Both the position numbers and the translations under genes were made by a program. Below the pieces are notes generated by a model. That model saw nothing but the letters and a program-made list of their open reading frames with translations. It was not told the origin of the DNA and ran no database searches. A stretch of 64,000 bases of DNA from Bostrychus sinensis (lineage: Eukaryota > Chordata > Actinopteri > Gobiiformes > Eleotridae). Numbering within the stretch: position 1 is the stretch's first letter; the number at the start of each line of letters is the position of its first letter. The stretch covers positions 16,845,124-16,909,123 of the forward strand of contig CM036242.1 of NCBI GenBank assembly GCA_020698575.1, given 5' to 3'. This document shows positions 12,022-24,711 of this stretch, piece by piece.

Positions 12022-14259
12022 AGTGTGCTGTCAGATGCTGGCCAACTTTGCATTACATACACACACACTTATAACCTTTACACATGTGAAAACAGCTGCT
12101 TCAGCAATCCCCCGTCCCTCCTTCTAACCTTCCTGTGCCTCCTCGCGTGCCCCTCAGACTTGTTCCCCCTCATCTGTCCTCATCTTCACTTTTTTCCCCC
12201 CTCTCATCTAAAAGTGGTGAACATCCATCACCCCTCCGGCCCAAATACACTGTGGGCCCAGTGCGGCGGATTCTACAGAGTGGACAAAATATGAGGATAT
12301 CACAAGCAGCTACTGTCTCCATTAATCAGGCTGCTCGGGTGAATCCAGGTGAAAGCTTTGATCCCTGATTGATTTACCTGTTAGATCTAGTTCAGGCAGA
12401 AGGAGGAGACAGACTGAAGTAGACCAGACGGAAGAAATCAAAATACCAGTCCGTCAGGAGGATCAGATATGCATAAATATAGAACAATATAAATGGCACA
12501 GGAAGGCATATATTTCCAAGAAACAAGATAAAAAAAGATGATGCTTGGTCAAGTTTTTTATTTCAAAAACATGCTGAGTAAAGTAAAGAAGTAGTTGAAT
12601 TTCTGAATTCCCGATTTTCTCATAACGCACATTTTTATGGAGTGATGCAGAATATATCAGAGAGATACAGCACAGTTTGGTACAGGAAACTCCAGAAGAG
12701 GCTTGTGTTTTTACTGCACTGTACAGGTGGGCAGCATGTAACAAGATACAAATTGTATATTCAAAGTATTTTGGAGGGGGCTTTTTTGCCTTTAGAGACA
12801 GAAAGAGAGAGGGGAATGAAACTGAGCAGTCGCAGCCAAAGTTTCGCATGTATATGTGCTCTACCAGATGAACACCAGAGGAACCTCATGAATTGTAATT
12901 TTTATGTAAACTTTCAAAACTTAGACTTCCATTAATTCTAATAAAAACAGTAAATAATGTATAGTTGTATAAGGCTAGCGGCTGGGGTTATAGCCATGTA
13001 CTACAGTAAACAGCAGGCTAGTAGCTGTTATTGTTTTTTTTAGCTTAAAAAATATTAGTTCATACTATTATTTTGTATACTATGGTCTTTTGTGACGGGC
13101 ACACTTTTGTCACTTAACAGTACAAAAACTATTTGTTATACTACAAAAATAAATCCTAAATCTATCTAAATCAGTTGAATAAATGATAAAACTGAATGTA
13201 TACTATTTCTATGATGTTTTGTGATGGTACACTTTAACAGGAGCAACGTAACATATTTTGATGTGTAATATGTAAAAATGAAGTAATATTATATTTGTGT
13301 TCAGAATATCAAAATTAGTAATAAAATACACACCTGAGCCAAATTTCATAGAAAAGGTAAGAACCACTGTAAAGTTAGTGTAAGTATTAGTATTAGTTAG
13401 TGGTATGTGGTATGCGCTCTACAAGGTGAGCCACATCTTTCTAATATTTTTAATTCACAATGATTTTATGTTTATCCTTTGCTCTTCTTGTTTTTCTTTT
13501 TTCTCTATCATCCACTTAACAGGATTCTCCGGTGTCTCTCTCCCCATTCAGTGGCATTTTTGTGGCTTGTTGCACCCTGGATAGCAATAGAAATATTCTG
13601 ACCCGACCAGAACCCACTCCAGTCAGAAAGACTGCTTAAGTAAGATATGCTTCAATTTTTTGCAGAAGAGTGTTTACTCTAAATGAGCTCAACAGGTTGG
13701 AAAGGTAAGTGCAGTACAAATACAAGCTAAATTCCCACCACTAGAATTTACTACCAACGCTTCAGTGATCAAAGGCTTATTTCGGTTCAAAATAAATTTC
13801 ACATCTAATCCAAAGAATGTGGAAATGTGACTGCGGCGTGTTTAAGAATCACCGTCTACACTAGTTTGTAATTGCTTGATCAAACACAAAATTGCTTCCA
13901 GTAATGAGAAAAAAAAGAGTTTTGTATACTAATAATCACAGCCTAAAAATGTATTTATTCAGGTAAGAGATTTCATTCGGGGTGTTTTTTTTATGTTTAG
14001 CCCTCTTGAAAGCTAATCACAAAACATCTTTTATGTGTTAGCATGTTGGTTTAGCTCGAATGGAATTATTTTCTGTGCTTGATTTGGCTTTAAACATTTC
14101 ATCAGAGACACACTCACCTTCCATACACTGTACAGCACTTGTGTTATTGTTAGTGGTTCACAACTGCTCTGATTGAAGAACACAGTTTTATCCCTGATCA
14201 TTTTATTGTGACCTACTTTACAGTTACATTTTTTTTTCTACATTTTTTTACTATGACCT
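12022..14259. other. Intergenic, no gene seen
   Basis: AT-rich. A small direct repeat occurs near 13074 and 13199 (TATACTAT...TTTTGTGA). The 128-codon minus frame at 12463-12849 has no recognisable domain and no coding signature. Confidence 0.5.
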
Positions 14260-14500
14260 TTAATACAGCCAGACGGGCGATGTCCTCCCTGTGTTACGGT
14301 GGCTTCTCTCCAGGTCCTCTGCCTTTCTCCCACCCTCCAAACACATGCATAGGTGAACTGGTGAATCTTAAGTGAATGAATGTGATAATGAATGGTTATC
14401 TAGTAGTGTATGTCCCTGTGTTAGCCCAGCATTTAACCAGCCATTGTAAGGCCCATAGTTACAAGGCTATACTCCAGCCATCTGCTACACCCTAACATGC
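14260..14500 (+). repeat. SINE body/tail fragment
   Basis: Contains GGTGGCTTCTCTCCAGGTCC, CTCCCACCCTCCAAACACATGC and AGGTGAACTGGTGAATCTTA, the conserved body of fish tRNA-derived SINEs, without a clear tRNA head. Confidence 0.6.
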
Positions 14501-16391
14501 ATAATCAGTATAATAATAGTGAATGATTCTTTAGGTTTGTTTTGATCCAAAGCTTGTTCTGATAATGCATGACCCACACGTTCTGAGTGCTAGCATCAGT
14601 TTGTCATTTGTCACGCGGTCGAGCAGTCTTGTTATATAAATATCTCCACACAGCCAATACTCCTGTGGCCACCCGTGAATACATTTTATATCAACAGCTA
14701 TAAAGCAGCAGTTGCACCACTTCCATGACAAAGAAGTGCAGAGCCGCAGCGATATTGGAACCTGGGAGGACTTAATTTCATTTCCACTACCACGGATTAC
14801 ATTTACCGTATCTCTCTGTGTTTGGTATTGTTTAATTTGCAGTTGTGTGAACGGTTAACAGCTCAGTGTGTTGGCCTCGGCTTCTATATTACATAAAGCA
14901 TCATAGTATAAAGGATTGCATTAAGAGGCACAGAGACAGACTGACAGATGCAGGACAGCGGGCCAGTACTTTTGGATGCATTCCTGGGGCGTTTTGAAAA
15001 GCTCCCCTGTGTGTTTCTATGTGAAAATATTTGCTTTGGGAAAATGGCTTTTAAGGAAAGGACACATCGTCAGCCTGAGGGTATACAGTAAGATGACTAA
15101 CAGATGGTCCGCTGGGCTGGTTGGTGTGGGGTAGAATGGTGCTCTAATATGGAATAGCACAGAGGCAGAATGGCTTAACAAAACGCATCAACAGACATTT
15201 TGCTTGACTGCATTCATGGCTTTGTATACCTATTATTTGCTTGTTGACCTTTGGCCTTTTATGGAGTATGCTTATTTGTTTCCAGTGCTTGATTACAACT
15301 GATACATACTTCTTGTACAATTCTTGTGTTGGACAAAAATAGCTTTGTATGTGAGTAGTCAGTGGTCAAAGTAGTCACTGGTACTGCAGTACTCAAGACC
15401 AAGTCACAAGACTGTTGGGCCGTTTAGATGATGATGTGTTTTGCTGAATCCGCAAAGGTTTGATAGCATTTTGGTCTTTTGTTTACGCTGTTTGCAAATA
15501 CGCAGACCTTTGAAAAGACTCGCGGAGGTGTTTTGGTCTCACAGCAGGAAGCCGCTTGAAGCCGCTCCACACCTGTGCAAACTGTGAAGATGACGACTCA
15601 CTGATGTAACCTAATCTGCACAGCGATTGGCTGTCTGCTGGGTGCATGTCAGCTGACCTGCAAACACAAACTACGAGGCTTTTATGTCTCATACAATCAT
15701 ATTTAGTCAAGTAACTGTCAATAATATATGTATAGATGCTTACTTTTACCTAAGACCTGATCAGCATGGCTCCAGAAAACCACAAGTTTTTAAAGTTATT
15801 GGGATGTTGCAGACTAGAAATATGATATCCTCTGCTGTTTACTCACTGAGTGGTGTAGAGCATTTACAGGTCGCACAGCGCTGTTTGCTGGGCAAATATG
15901 TGTACTACAGTTTATTCAGACCTATTGTCATTTTCTTCACACCTCAGTGTATTCATGTAAATGTGAATCAGAAACTGCATGACTGTTGCGTTTTTCTGGC
16001 CAGCATTGTCATGGTCCCCATGTAAATGGCCCCTGTGTTCTACAGGTCTTGATCTCATCTCAAAATAATACTCTTTTTTACTCTTATTTTGGAGATATAG
16101 GCCTTAACAATTCAAATGAAGCTCAACCAATGAACCAATTACGTTATTTGACCATACTGTTCTTGTGATTTAAGGAAAACAATTCTTTCTTGCTTAGAAA
16201 AGTTCCATACTCCAAAGCACAATAAGGCCTTGACAATGACCATGATATACTGTGTTTTCAATACTTCCTTTCTCATCTCCTCTAGCATAGAAACCTCTTG
16301 GCTGAACAGATTTTTCACAATCATTAGATCACCACCTAACTTTTTTCTGAACATGTCAAAAGTCAGCTTTATGTGAGTTTGGAAAAATAAG
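14501..16391. other. Intergenic, no gene seen
   Basis: No convincing exon. The 113-codon plus frame at 15684-16025 shows no known domain and is treated as chance. Confidence 0.5.
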
Positions 16392-16735
16392 GTAAAGTAA
16401 GGAAAGCTATACTTTATTGCCCCTGCAGGGTAATTTATTCTCTGCATTTGATCCATTCTTCAGTGGGGCCGGAGCAACCTGTCAGGAGCAGTGGGTGACC
16501 GCAGTGTAGTGTCTAGAGGGCCTTCTCAAGGTTTGGAGCCAGGATCCATGGACAGGAGTACCTAGCTAAAGGATTAGCCTATTGTGCATGTTTAAGATTG
16601 ATGGGAGAATCCTCATAAACCCACCCAGACCCAGTGAGAAGATGCAAACTCTACACAGAAACGGCCCCATGCTGTTCGGGATTCAAACCCAGGACCTTTG
16701 CGTTAACCTCTTTGTCACCATCCCAGCACTTTATT
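16392..16735 (-). repeat. tRNA-derived SINE with GGGGCAATAAAGT tail, copy 1
   Basis: On the minus strand a tRNA-like head with a B-box-like GGTTTGAATCC is followed by the fish SINE body (TGTAGAGTTTGCATCTTCTC, GGGTGGGTTT) and a tail ending near GGGGCAATAAAGTATAGC. Related copies in the same orientation are at 33463-33610 and 44560-44870. Confidence 0.8.
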
Positions 16736-18424
16736 TATATTGATGTGACAAGAAGTTACCCTGCATCTGCCATTCATCTAGAAATAATACACCTTTTTTA
16801 ATTTTAATTTTAATTATTATCATGTTTATATCTCATTACAAAACGCTGATTTGCAGTTGTGTTGTTCAGGCCTTATTATTTGTCAGGGCAGTATCAGTTT
16901 ACTGATTTGGAAACATACTTTAGTTCTAAAGTGTATTGCTTGTGCGCTCCAATAAACCCAGATGCTACCTGCTGTTTTGGTGCATTTTAGGGACATTATA
17001 GTTTTTATTAAGCTCCCATGTGTCAACACAACATCCCTTTTGCTTCAAATGCTAATTTACTAAACAAAGCTGATTCACCTTCCACAGCGAACCTCCTATC
17101 TCCTCCATCTCCTTAAATGTGTTGACAAAGGTTAAACAACAGGGCTTACACTGCCTCTTATGTTAGTTTTGGACTTTTTGCTGTACATTTGACTGTCACA
17201 ATCTCACGTTACTCATTCCATTCTGGTCTCTTGACACTCCCAGTTGCTCCATATTTATTAATGAAAACAGATGGATGCTGGAATGAGGAATACAAGCTGT
17301 GAATAAATACAGTAAATAATGCATTTAAATATTTATAGATATTGAATTTTTAAAGAATAATTTGTTGTGTTTAGCTCACAATCAGCTCATATGTATCCAA
17401 GGCCATTCAACTCCATGAATGTAGTCTCCAGAAGGTAGCACATGGAAGCAGAGGCAGCTCATTGTCAGGCATCCAGACACAGTTAGGATTCCTCGCAGGG
17501 AATGAGATATGAAATATTAACCTTGTTTTCCATCCTAATTGGATGAAGCTTCAGAGAAGGTGAGAGGTGAGCTGATAAAAACACTTTGAACACAGCAAGA
17601 AAGAAAATAGCAGTCGACATTTTTCATCAGCACTGACGATGTGCTGCAGGACGTCTGTAAGGACAAGAGGTTACATTTTATCAAATTTAGCTTTTCAACC
17701 ATTTCCAATTCTACATTTATTATGCTGTTGATATATACAGTATCTCCAGTCATGTGGATGTGAGGGTGTGTTGGATCTGAGGCACATAATTGAAAGTAAA
17801 TCACAACATTTTATTATTTTTAATCTCTGTTTCATCTCTATGCTTTATTTTTAGGTATATGTTGTATAATTCTATGTATAGAATTATTATTAATATTAAC
17901 TATTAATATCAAAAATGCAACAATCTTTCCTTGGGCTTCCTTGAGGCAGCGGTATCTTGACATGAAAACATTCAACAGTAGATGAGACAACTTTAGGTAA
18001 AGAGGAGCTCAAGGCTTTACCTATACTGTAATCCTTCCACTTTTGTCGACAAAAAGCTGCAGCACGACAGCACCATTTATTTATTGTCCTTCATCTTGAA
18101 TTATTACAGGGTATAGAGCAGGGAACCATTAATTAGACAAGGATGTAAGATGTCTCAATGCCAGCCATTTGTCTTTTAAGTGATTACTTAGAGAAACGCT
18201 TTTCCTTTGATATGTGGCTGAAAGTCTTGTACCTCCAAATGATGTACAGGAGCGAATCACATTCAAACAGAACAGCAAACCTCCAATCTCTCCAGGGCAT
18301 CTGTGGTAATGGTGTCCTTGGTGTTTTCTTTTTCTAATATTATATTTTTATACTACTGTTGGCTATGTATTCCTATGGCAAAATATTGTGTTGGTAGTCT
18401 TCTCTAAACCCACCTATTTTAGTT
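16736..18424. other. Intergenic, no gene seen
   Basis: AT-rich; no repeat family or exon recognised. Confidence 0.5.
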
Positions 18425-18745
18425 AGAGGGGACCCATTATGCTAAATCAACTTTTCTGTGCTTATATTATAATCCTCAAAGTTGTATTTTGGGTTATTCA
18501 CTCATGTTTGAGTAATCCTGTATGTTGGATTGCTCATGCGTGTTTTTGAAGCACATACTCCGTCACTGGGCTTGTCCTGATCATTTCAGCACATAACGCG
18601 CTGTCATTACAAAGCAGTCAGCACATTTATCTACCTGTTAGCTTTATGTTGTCAATATGTCATTCACTCAGCCCCACCCTCAGTTCTTCTTCTCTGTCTC
18701 TGCCTGGACTCTGCCTACTTTTCCAGCATTTCTCAAGCTTTGGCG
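18425..18745. repeat. Dispersed fish repeat (CATTATGCTAAAT family), copy 1
   Basis: Shares an ordered series of blocks with 35308-35625: ATTATGCTAAATC, TATAATCCT, TTGTTTGAGTAAT-like CATGTTTGAGTAATCCTGTA, and ATTTCAGCAC. Terminal structure is not evident, so the class is unknown. Confidence 0.65.
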
Positions 18746-19975
18746 GATGGTAAAGAAAGACCATAAAACCATAAAAATCTCTGTTTATTAGTACAAAGAC
18801 ATTATACTTACTAATACTAATTGCATTTTTTTTCAACTTAGATTCAAGATTTTTAAAAATTAAAATAATGAATGAAATAATAATTTGCCTTCCTTTAAAA
18901 TAAATATATTAAATAAAAATATGAATAAAAATATAAACTCTCACTATTGTTACTTATTTTACTTCATACTGTATTGTATGTTAAACAGACATTTATCTTA
19001 TTACTTCAAAGAAAACAAATATTTTAATAACTTTAAAGCAAGCAACTATGCAAAAATATATCAAGGGCTTGGAGGCAAAGGGGCGTAAGTGGCTTTTGGG
19101 GAAAGATGAGTATTATATATCAAATGAAAGCACTCAGTGAGAGCTTTTCAATGGTAATAGGACAGAACTGAAATGTTGACCCAAAAGAAGTAATTTAAGA
19201 AAAACTAAAATGTGTAACAGGAAAAGTGGGGTTTTGTTTAGTGTCAAAAACACATATGCCCTTTGACACTGAGCAAATCAATGATAGAACCTACTCACAG
19301 CACTTAGCCATTACTCAAAATGACTCAGAGTGACTCAGCAAAAATATTTAGAATAATATAATAATGTAATATTTATTTATATTTAACAGTTATTTAAGTA
19401 GAGTATTTAGGATAAAAATGTGTCCTGGCCAAGAGGCATGCCCTAGTTTTATGTCAGTTATTGAAATCAGAAATGGAAGCATTTCACATTGTTTTTATAG
19501 CAAAAACTCACTTGGAATCACTAGGAATTTGGTATTTTGGTGCATAGATAAAACAGTAATGTGTTATAAGAAACATGTATAACATGTAAAATAAAATAGG
19601 ATAAAATGAGACATAAATGGACTAATCTACATTTACTAAATATACATTTATGAATAAAACTGTTTATGTGTATTTACAAAACAGACTGTAAAGTATAAAC
19701 TCTCAAGCAGAATAAAAGACTATACTCCCATTATTGTAAGATTAGTAGATTAGGAGACTGCAGAATTGTGTTATGAGTTGATGTTTATGATGTACTGAAA
19801 ATATAATTAGTTAATTAGTTGTAGTAATTCCTTTTTAATGTTTTTGAAAGAAAAAATAGCATCAGTTTATTTGATACATTACTTTTTACCCCGGAATATA
19901 AAGAGCCTTATGAAAGTTGCTGTGTGTGTTCAAAGATGAAAATCTTCATTCTGTCTCCATTTGTTTACTTACTTA
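18746..19975. other. AT-rich intergenic, no gene seen
   Basis: Very AT-rich. It directly abuts the truncated 3' end of the gypsy element; I looked here for its missing LTR and saw none. Confidence 0.55.
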
Positions 19976-20780
19976 CGCCCAAGTGCTATATGTGTCAGCT
20001 TTTTGATGTTGTTTCACCCAGCCTTCTAGGGTGTGAGACTCTAGGGCAGGCTCCAGGTCCATTGCCCAGTCCACAGGCAGCCTAGCGTGTCTTCCAAAAA
20101 GCATGTAGTGGGGAGTCATTCCAGTTGCACTGTGGATAGTGTTGTTATACGCTTACACCAGGGCTGGCAACTGGTTCGGCCACTGAGCCTGTTTAGAGTG
20201 TTAAGGAATTCAGCAGTTGGAGGAGGGTTTGGTTAAATCACTCATAAGCTCCATTACCTTGGGGATGGCATGCAGTTGTGTGGCTCTTGGTGCACCTATA
20301 CATTTGACACATCTGGCTCATTAGGGCAGATTCAGATGCTCCCCCAAGGTCTGTCAGGATCCTCTCTGAACACCCAAAGCTCAGAATGAGATAGTTGTAT
20401 AGGGCTTGGGCAGTGGTCTCAGCGGATTGGTCTCTAGTTGGCACAGCAATAGCATATTTAGAGAACAAGTCAGTTATTACAAGAATGTACTGGTACCTAT
20501 CCTGAAGGCGCCCCAAAGAGAGGTAGTTCATGCCAACAACTTTGGATGGATAGGAAGTACTTTTTGGCAGGAAGGGGGCCCTCCCCTTAGGCCCAGCCTT
20601 GTAGCACACACATTGAGGGCACTCATCAGTCCACTTCTTAATATCCCGGGCCAGTAGCAACATTGACATATAATGGCCACTGTACGCTCACTGCTTGGAT
20701 GGTCTGGTCGTGGCATCCCTTGTTCTTTCCACTCTCTGATCCAGACAAGGTCAGCTTCCTTGGTCTGTCTTTCCCCCCCG
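19976..20780 (-). pseudogene. Gypsy integrase
   Basis: Visible parts are the CC half of the zinc domain (ECPQCVCYKAGPKG), the core (YILVITDLFSKYAIAVPTRD, ERILTDLGG, CHPQGNGAYE) and a C-terminal MTPHYMLFGRHARLPVD. The first core Asp normally in the DYLSLG motif reads GMNYLSLG here, so the DDE triad is broken. The HH half of the zinc domain is disrupted, and stops follow after 20240. Confidence 0.9.
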
Positions 20781-21540
20781 CTCGCTTCTGTAACCACCAC
20801 TCTCTCAGCCTGGGCCATTCCGCTCTGTTTTTGTTCCACCAACCTGGACAGGGAGTCTGCATTTCTATTTTGCAGTGCTGGCCTATATTTGATTGTGTAG
20901 TTGAAGTTAGCCAGCTGAGCAAACCACCTCTGCTTCACAGCACCAAGCCGTGCAGTCTCCAAATGGACAAGAGGATTGTTGTCTGTGTACACTGTAAACT
21001 CTACGCTATACAGGTTATCTAAAAATTTTCTGTGATTGCTCATTTCAATGCCAGCAATTCCAGTTTAAAGGAGCTGTAGTTTTGGTCGTTACTCTCTGTG
21101 GGTTGTAGGCTCCGACTGGCATAAGTGATCACCCGCTCGTTGCCCCCTTGCACCTGTGCCAGGACTGCCCCAAGACCATTAGAACTGGCTTTGGTGTAAA
21201 GTTTGAAAAGCGGTGAGAAATCAGCGTAAGCCAACACAGGGGCATCTAATAATGCAGTTTTCAGCTGTTCAAATGCTTGTTGACATTCAGGTGACCAGTA
21301 AACCGGAGCAGACTTCTTTCCATGCACTGTGTTGTGAGTGAGGACATTTATTGGTTTGGCAATGTTTGAAAAGCCAGGGATGAAGCGGTGGTAATAGCCA
21401 GCAAATCCAAGAAAAGATTTTGCCTGTCTGACTGTCTGTGGAATAGGCCAATCCCCAAGTACATGCCCCAAGTAGGTCACCTGCCGCTGAAAAAAATAGC
21501 ACTTTTTGGGCTGGAGTTTCAAACCATGTTCTTCCAATCT
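20780..21540 (-). pseudogene. Gypsy RT connection and RNase H
   Basis: Reads PKKCYFFQRQVTYLGHVLG, FLGFAGYYHRFIPGFSNIAK, QAFEQLKTALLDAPVLAYAD, then RNase H KASSNGLGAVLAQ and YTDNNPLVHLETARLG ending NADSLSRL. The usual first catalytic Asp of RNase H (T/TD-A-S) reads YTKAS here, so that residue is lost. A frame change occurs at about 21040. Confidence 0.92.
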
Positions 21541-21925
21541 TCAAAACACCTCCTCCAAGTGTTGGACATGGCTATCAAAGTCTGCGGAAAAACACACAAC
21601 ATCATCAAGATAAATTAACAAAGAATTATTTACCATATTCCCTAGGCAGCGCTGCATCAGCCATTGTAATGTGACAGGTGCATTGCATAAGCCGAAAGGC
21701 ATTTGCTCAAATTCATAGAGTCCAAAAGGTGTTGTGATTGCTGTCTTTTCCAATACCCACTAACTAGGTCAAAGTTGGAATAGAATTTGGCAGCCTTTAG
21801 TCCAGTTAGAGATTCTTCAATTCTCCACATGGGGTAAGCATGTTTATGTGTAAGAGCATTCAGCTTCCTGTAATCAACGCAGAACCTCCAGCTTCCATCC
21901 TTCTTTCTAACCAAACACAATTGGT
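21541..21925 (-). pseudogene. Gypsy reverse transcriptase
   Basis: KKDGSWRFCVDYRKLNALT is RT motif block 2, followed by FDLVSGYW, FGLCNAPVTLQWLMQ and the catalytic LLIYLDDVV with YLDD at 21601-21612. A frame change near 21740-21755 separates the first half from the second, so no full RT can be made. RT would copy element RNA to cDNA. Confidence 0.93.
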
Positions 21926-22859
21926 GCAGCCCATGGAATCAAACTCTCCCTCACAACACCCCTCTCCAACATATTCTTGAGCAAAGTTTGCAGCTCATTG
22001 TAAAGACTTGGAGGGACAGGGTGGTAACGTTCTCCACTTGGTGGAGCAGAACTGGTAGGTATTTAGTGCCTTACGATGTTGGTACAGCCAAAGTCCTCGT
22101 TGTGTTGGGAGAAGACATTTCTCCATCTGTACAACAGTGCAGACATCTTTTGCTGTTGCTCCGTCGTTATCCTGCAAGGACAGTACTGGATGTGATTCTT
22201 CAGCAGGAATCTCTGTAACCCCAACCCTCCTTACAGTCACCTTCACTACATCTGGCTCCACGTAGCTCAATACCAGTTCCTGCTCACCCAGTGACATCAT
22301 CCATTTCTACCTCTGTTACTCTGGGTAGTGGTTGGCGCTGAGGGACTATAACTGCATATGCGTTAGGGTTGCACAGTCAACAGGGGACCTGGCCATTGTT
22401 TAAGGTGGCCAAGGTCCACCCTACGCGCCACTCAGTGTCACTGTTAGACAAGGGTTCAGTTATTACAGTGCAGGATGTCCCTGGTGGGTTATCTGTTACT
22501 CCAGACAGCCATCTCTGAACATGGGGGAATGCAGACTGGTGGTTGGCGAGGTAAACTGGAGACTCTTTCAAACATAGAACAGGGCCCTCTGGTGGCGACT
22601 TGCTGGCACTGGGTAAATGCCTGGGCCCAAACCTTCCCTTCAGCAGTTGGAATAGTGGTCCGCAAGGCCGCGAGCCCTGTCTGACTTCCCTGTGTCAAAG
22701 CAGACCAGACCAGTTGAATAATGTTCATGCCTAATATTCCCTTGTCTGGCCCTGAGCACCCATCGTCTACAATAATGACACCCTTATCATGAATCAATAC
22801 ATTGCCTACCACACATCAACAACATCAGCTTTAGCCAGGGCACTTTATTAGTGCTGGTC

Positions 22860-22960
22860 ACTCCAGTCCCACTCAGGTACTTCCTAAATAGGCTCTGACT
22901 CAACAATGTAACTTGGGAGCCTGTATCAAGTACAAAAGGGACAACAACATTGTTTATCTT
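22860..22960 (-). pseudogene. Gypsy aspartic protease active-site region
   Basis: Reads VPFVLDTGSQVTLLSQS, with the catalytic D-T-G triad at 22919-22927. It lies between the zinc knuckle and RT, as expected for gypsy pol. The rest of the protease is only weakly visible. Confidence 0.82.
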
Positions 22961-23132
22961 AACAGAAACTTCAGGACACCCACCAAGGCTGACCTATGTT
23001 CAGATTCAAACTGTGAGGCACTCTGGAGTGTCATTTGGGATGTGGGCCCCTGGTCCAGAGTGACTGCCCCCACTGCTTGGCCCTCAGCTGCAGTGGTCTC
23101 TAAAAATCCTGGGGCCTTGACTGTCTTTGGGG

Positions 23133-23174
23133 ACACCAGCATCGCATGTGGCCAGCTGCCCCACAACCCAAACA
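23133..23174 (-). pseudogene. Gag nucleocapsid CCHC zinc knuckle
   Basis: Reads CLGCGAAGHMRCWC, an exact C-x2-C-x4-H-x4-C knuckle followed by Pro. This is the RNA-binding motif at the C-terminus of Gag. It is in a different frame from the open frame usually seen across this stretch. Confidence 0.85.
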
Positions 23175-23269
23175 TATAAGTTGTCCCTGCTCAGTCCACT
23201 CGTGAGCTGTATTATGTTGCTGTGGTCTAGAATGGGCAGCAGGCATGGGACTACTTGGGGAAAGTTGTG

Positions 23270-24070
23270 TCAGGGATGATAGAGTTTCAACTGCTCTTGC
23301 ATTTCTTTCCTCATTTCACCAAAAAGTTCAGTTTTTAGTTCAACCTGGATTTGACTTTTTAAATGTTCCAAACTTGGTGGTACTGGGCCACGATGCACAT
23401 GTGCAGCAACCCGGTGTGTCAAAGTAGGTTCATCTTCATCCTTTAACTCCTGCTCCAAGGCTCAGGCCTCCTTACAGGCAGCTTTAAAAGTCATTTGTGT
23501 CTGGCGCCGCATCTGTCGACTTAACTCCAGTTTGACCAGCCCTTTCTGGAGCCCCACCATCAGTTGGTCAAGCAGCAGACCATCATTATCCTCCACACCA
23601 TCTGCATCCTGTTCCTGGCATTTACTATACTGCTCCCTTAGTCGCAAAATAAAAGCACCTACAGTTTCTTCAGGGCGTTGGTGATAATTAAAAAAGTTTG
23701 CTCATAATTGGGCTTTTGTAGCTGGTTTGGCATACAATGTTTGTAAAATGTTTGTCTAATATTTTCTTGGAAGTATCTCGTTCATTGGGTCTTAAGCCCA
23801 TTAATTCACGTTTAGGGTCCCCTTCTACGGCTCCTAAGACAAAATCCACTTGCTACTGTTGACTCAGTCCCTGTGCCCTCAGCATTACTTCCACCTGAGT
23901 CCTCCATTCTGTGAATTTAGCCAAATCACCATTAAATTTAGGGACCCATGGTGCACCCATAAACCAGGGCATAACAAAATGTGGCTGTTTCAGAGCTTCT
24001 ACTACTCCCGGCTACATCCATTTTTTAAAAGTGGAATTGATGATCCTGCCAGCAATGCCAAAATAAAATG
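23270..24070 (-). pseudogene. Gypsy gag (capsid region), frameshifted
   Basis: Pieces in different frames together resemble retrotransposon Gag: a FTEWRTQVEVMLRAQGLSQ-like start, then VEGDPKRELMGLRP, then RLREQYSKCQEQDADGVEDN, then a Lys/Glu-rich helix (KTELFGEMRKEMQEQ). An in-frame stop near 23862 and a frame change near 23460-23465 break it. Gag would have formed the particle that packages element RNA. Confidence 0.8.
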
Positions 24071-24240
24071 TCAGTGACTCAGGTTCAGGATCACCAATAA
24101 AACTTCCACAATCAAGAAATGTGACAGAAGCCAGATAAAAGTTTCCCAAAAGATTTATTACAATCCAAACAAAGTTGCCCACCACTTCCTAAAAAAGACA
24201 GCCCAATGTAAATGCTTAAAATATTTTTTTTAAGAAAAGA

Positions 24241-24418
24241 GTGCACCACAATAAATAGGTTTATAAAGATAGCTAAAAACAGGGGGGTTTCATGTGTAGT
24301 GAGGGGTTGGGAATCCTCATCCAGACCGATCCCATCCAGCACAGCTTCCAGTTCAGTCCAGAACCTGGCACAGTCTCCTTTCAGCGAATTATTCTGAGAC
24401 TCGCTGGGTACAGGTCCC
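24241..24418. other. Region upstream of gypsy gag, possible LTR remnant
   Basis: No gene. It lies where a 5' LTR and leader would be expected but has no recognised partner copy in the window. Confidence 0.35.
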
Positions 24419-24520
24419 AAGGAAAGTGTGTTCAATCAGTAACCACCTACAGTACTAGAATGCACGCAACAGGTGGGTCTAGTTAGGACGCGTCCCTTTA
24501 AGTTATCTGAAAGGTGCGTC
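24419..24520 (+). repeat. Direct repeat flanking the gypsy 5' side, unit 1
   Basis: Pairs with 24609-24711 at a 190-base offset. Shared blocks are AAGGAAAG.G.G.TC.ATCA, TAACCAC, AGCATGCAC-like sequence, GTCTAGT.AGGA.GC and TCCCTTTAA.TTATCTG. Possibly tandem leader or LTR sub-repeats of the adjacent element. Confidence 0.78.
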
Positions 24521-24608
24521 GTATTCATACTCTGGTGTACAGGTCCTCTGTGCTCGTCATGGTCCCGTCTGGTTTAATCCAGCCTCTTCTGTACGGCCAT
24601 TGCTGTGG

Positions 24609-24711
24609 AACAAGGAAAGCGGGCTCGATCAATAACCACGCACCGTATTAGCATGCACATAACATTTGCGTCTAGTCAGGATGCATCCCTTTAACTTATC
24701 TGGAAAGCGCG
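24609..24711 (+). repeat. Direct repeat flanking the gypsy 5' side, unit 2
   Basis: Second unit of the 190-base-period repeat starting at 24419. The two copies are clearly diverged. Confidence 0.78.

Larger units (their letters stand above)
19976..24240 (-). mobile_element. Degenerate Ty3/gypsy LTR retrotransposon
   Basis: On the minus strand the order is Gag, CCHC zinc knuckle, aspartic protease, reverse transcriptase, RNase H, integrase, the gag-pol order of Ty3/gypsy. Every domain is recognisable, but the reading shifts frame repeatedly and meets stops. The 5' side (about 24050-24240) may hold remains of an LTR/leader with an AATAAA at about 24150. No 3' LTR was found; similarity ends near 19976 inside the integrase C-terminal region. 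A dead copy. Confidence 0.88.

Noticed and set aside
12463..12849. 128-codon minus-strand gene
   Set aside because: Cys/His/Leu-rich composition typical of AT-rich noise; no motif and no splice support.
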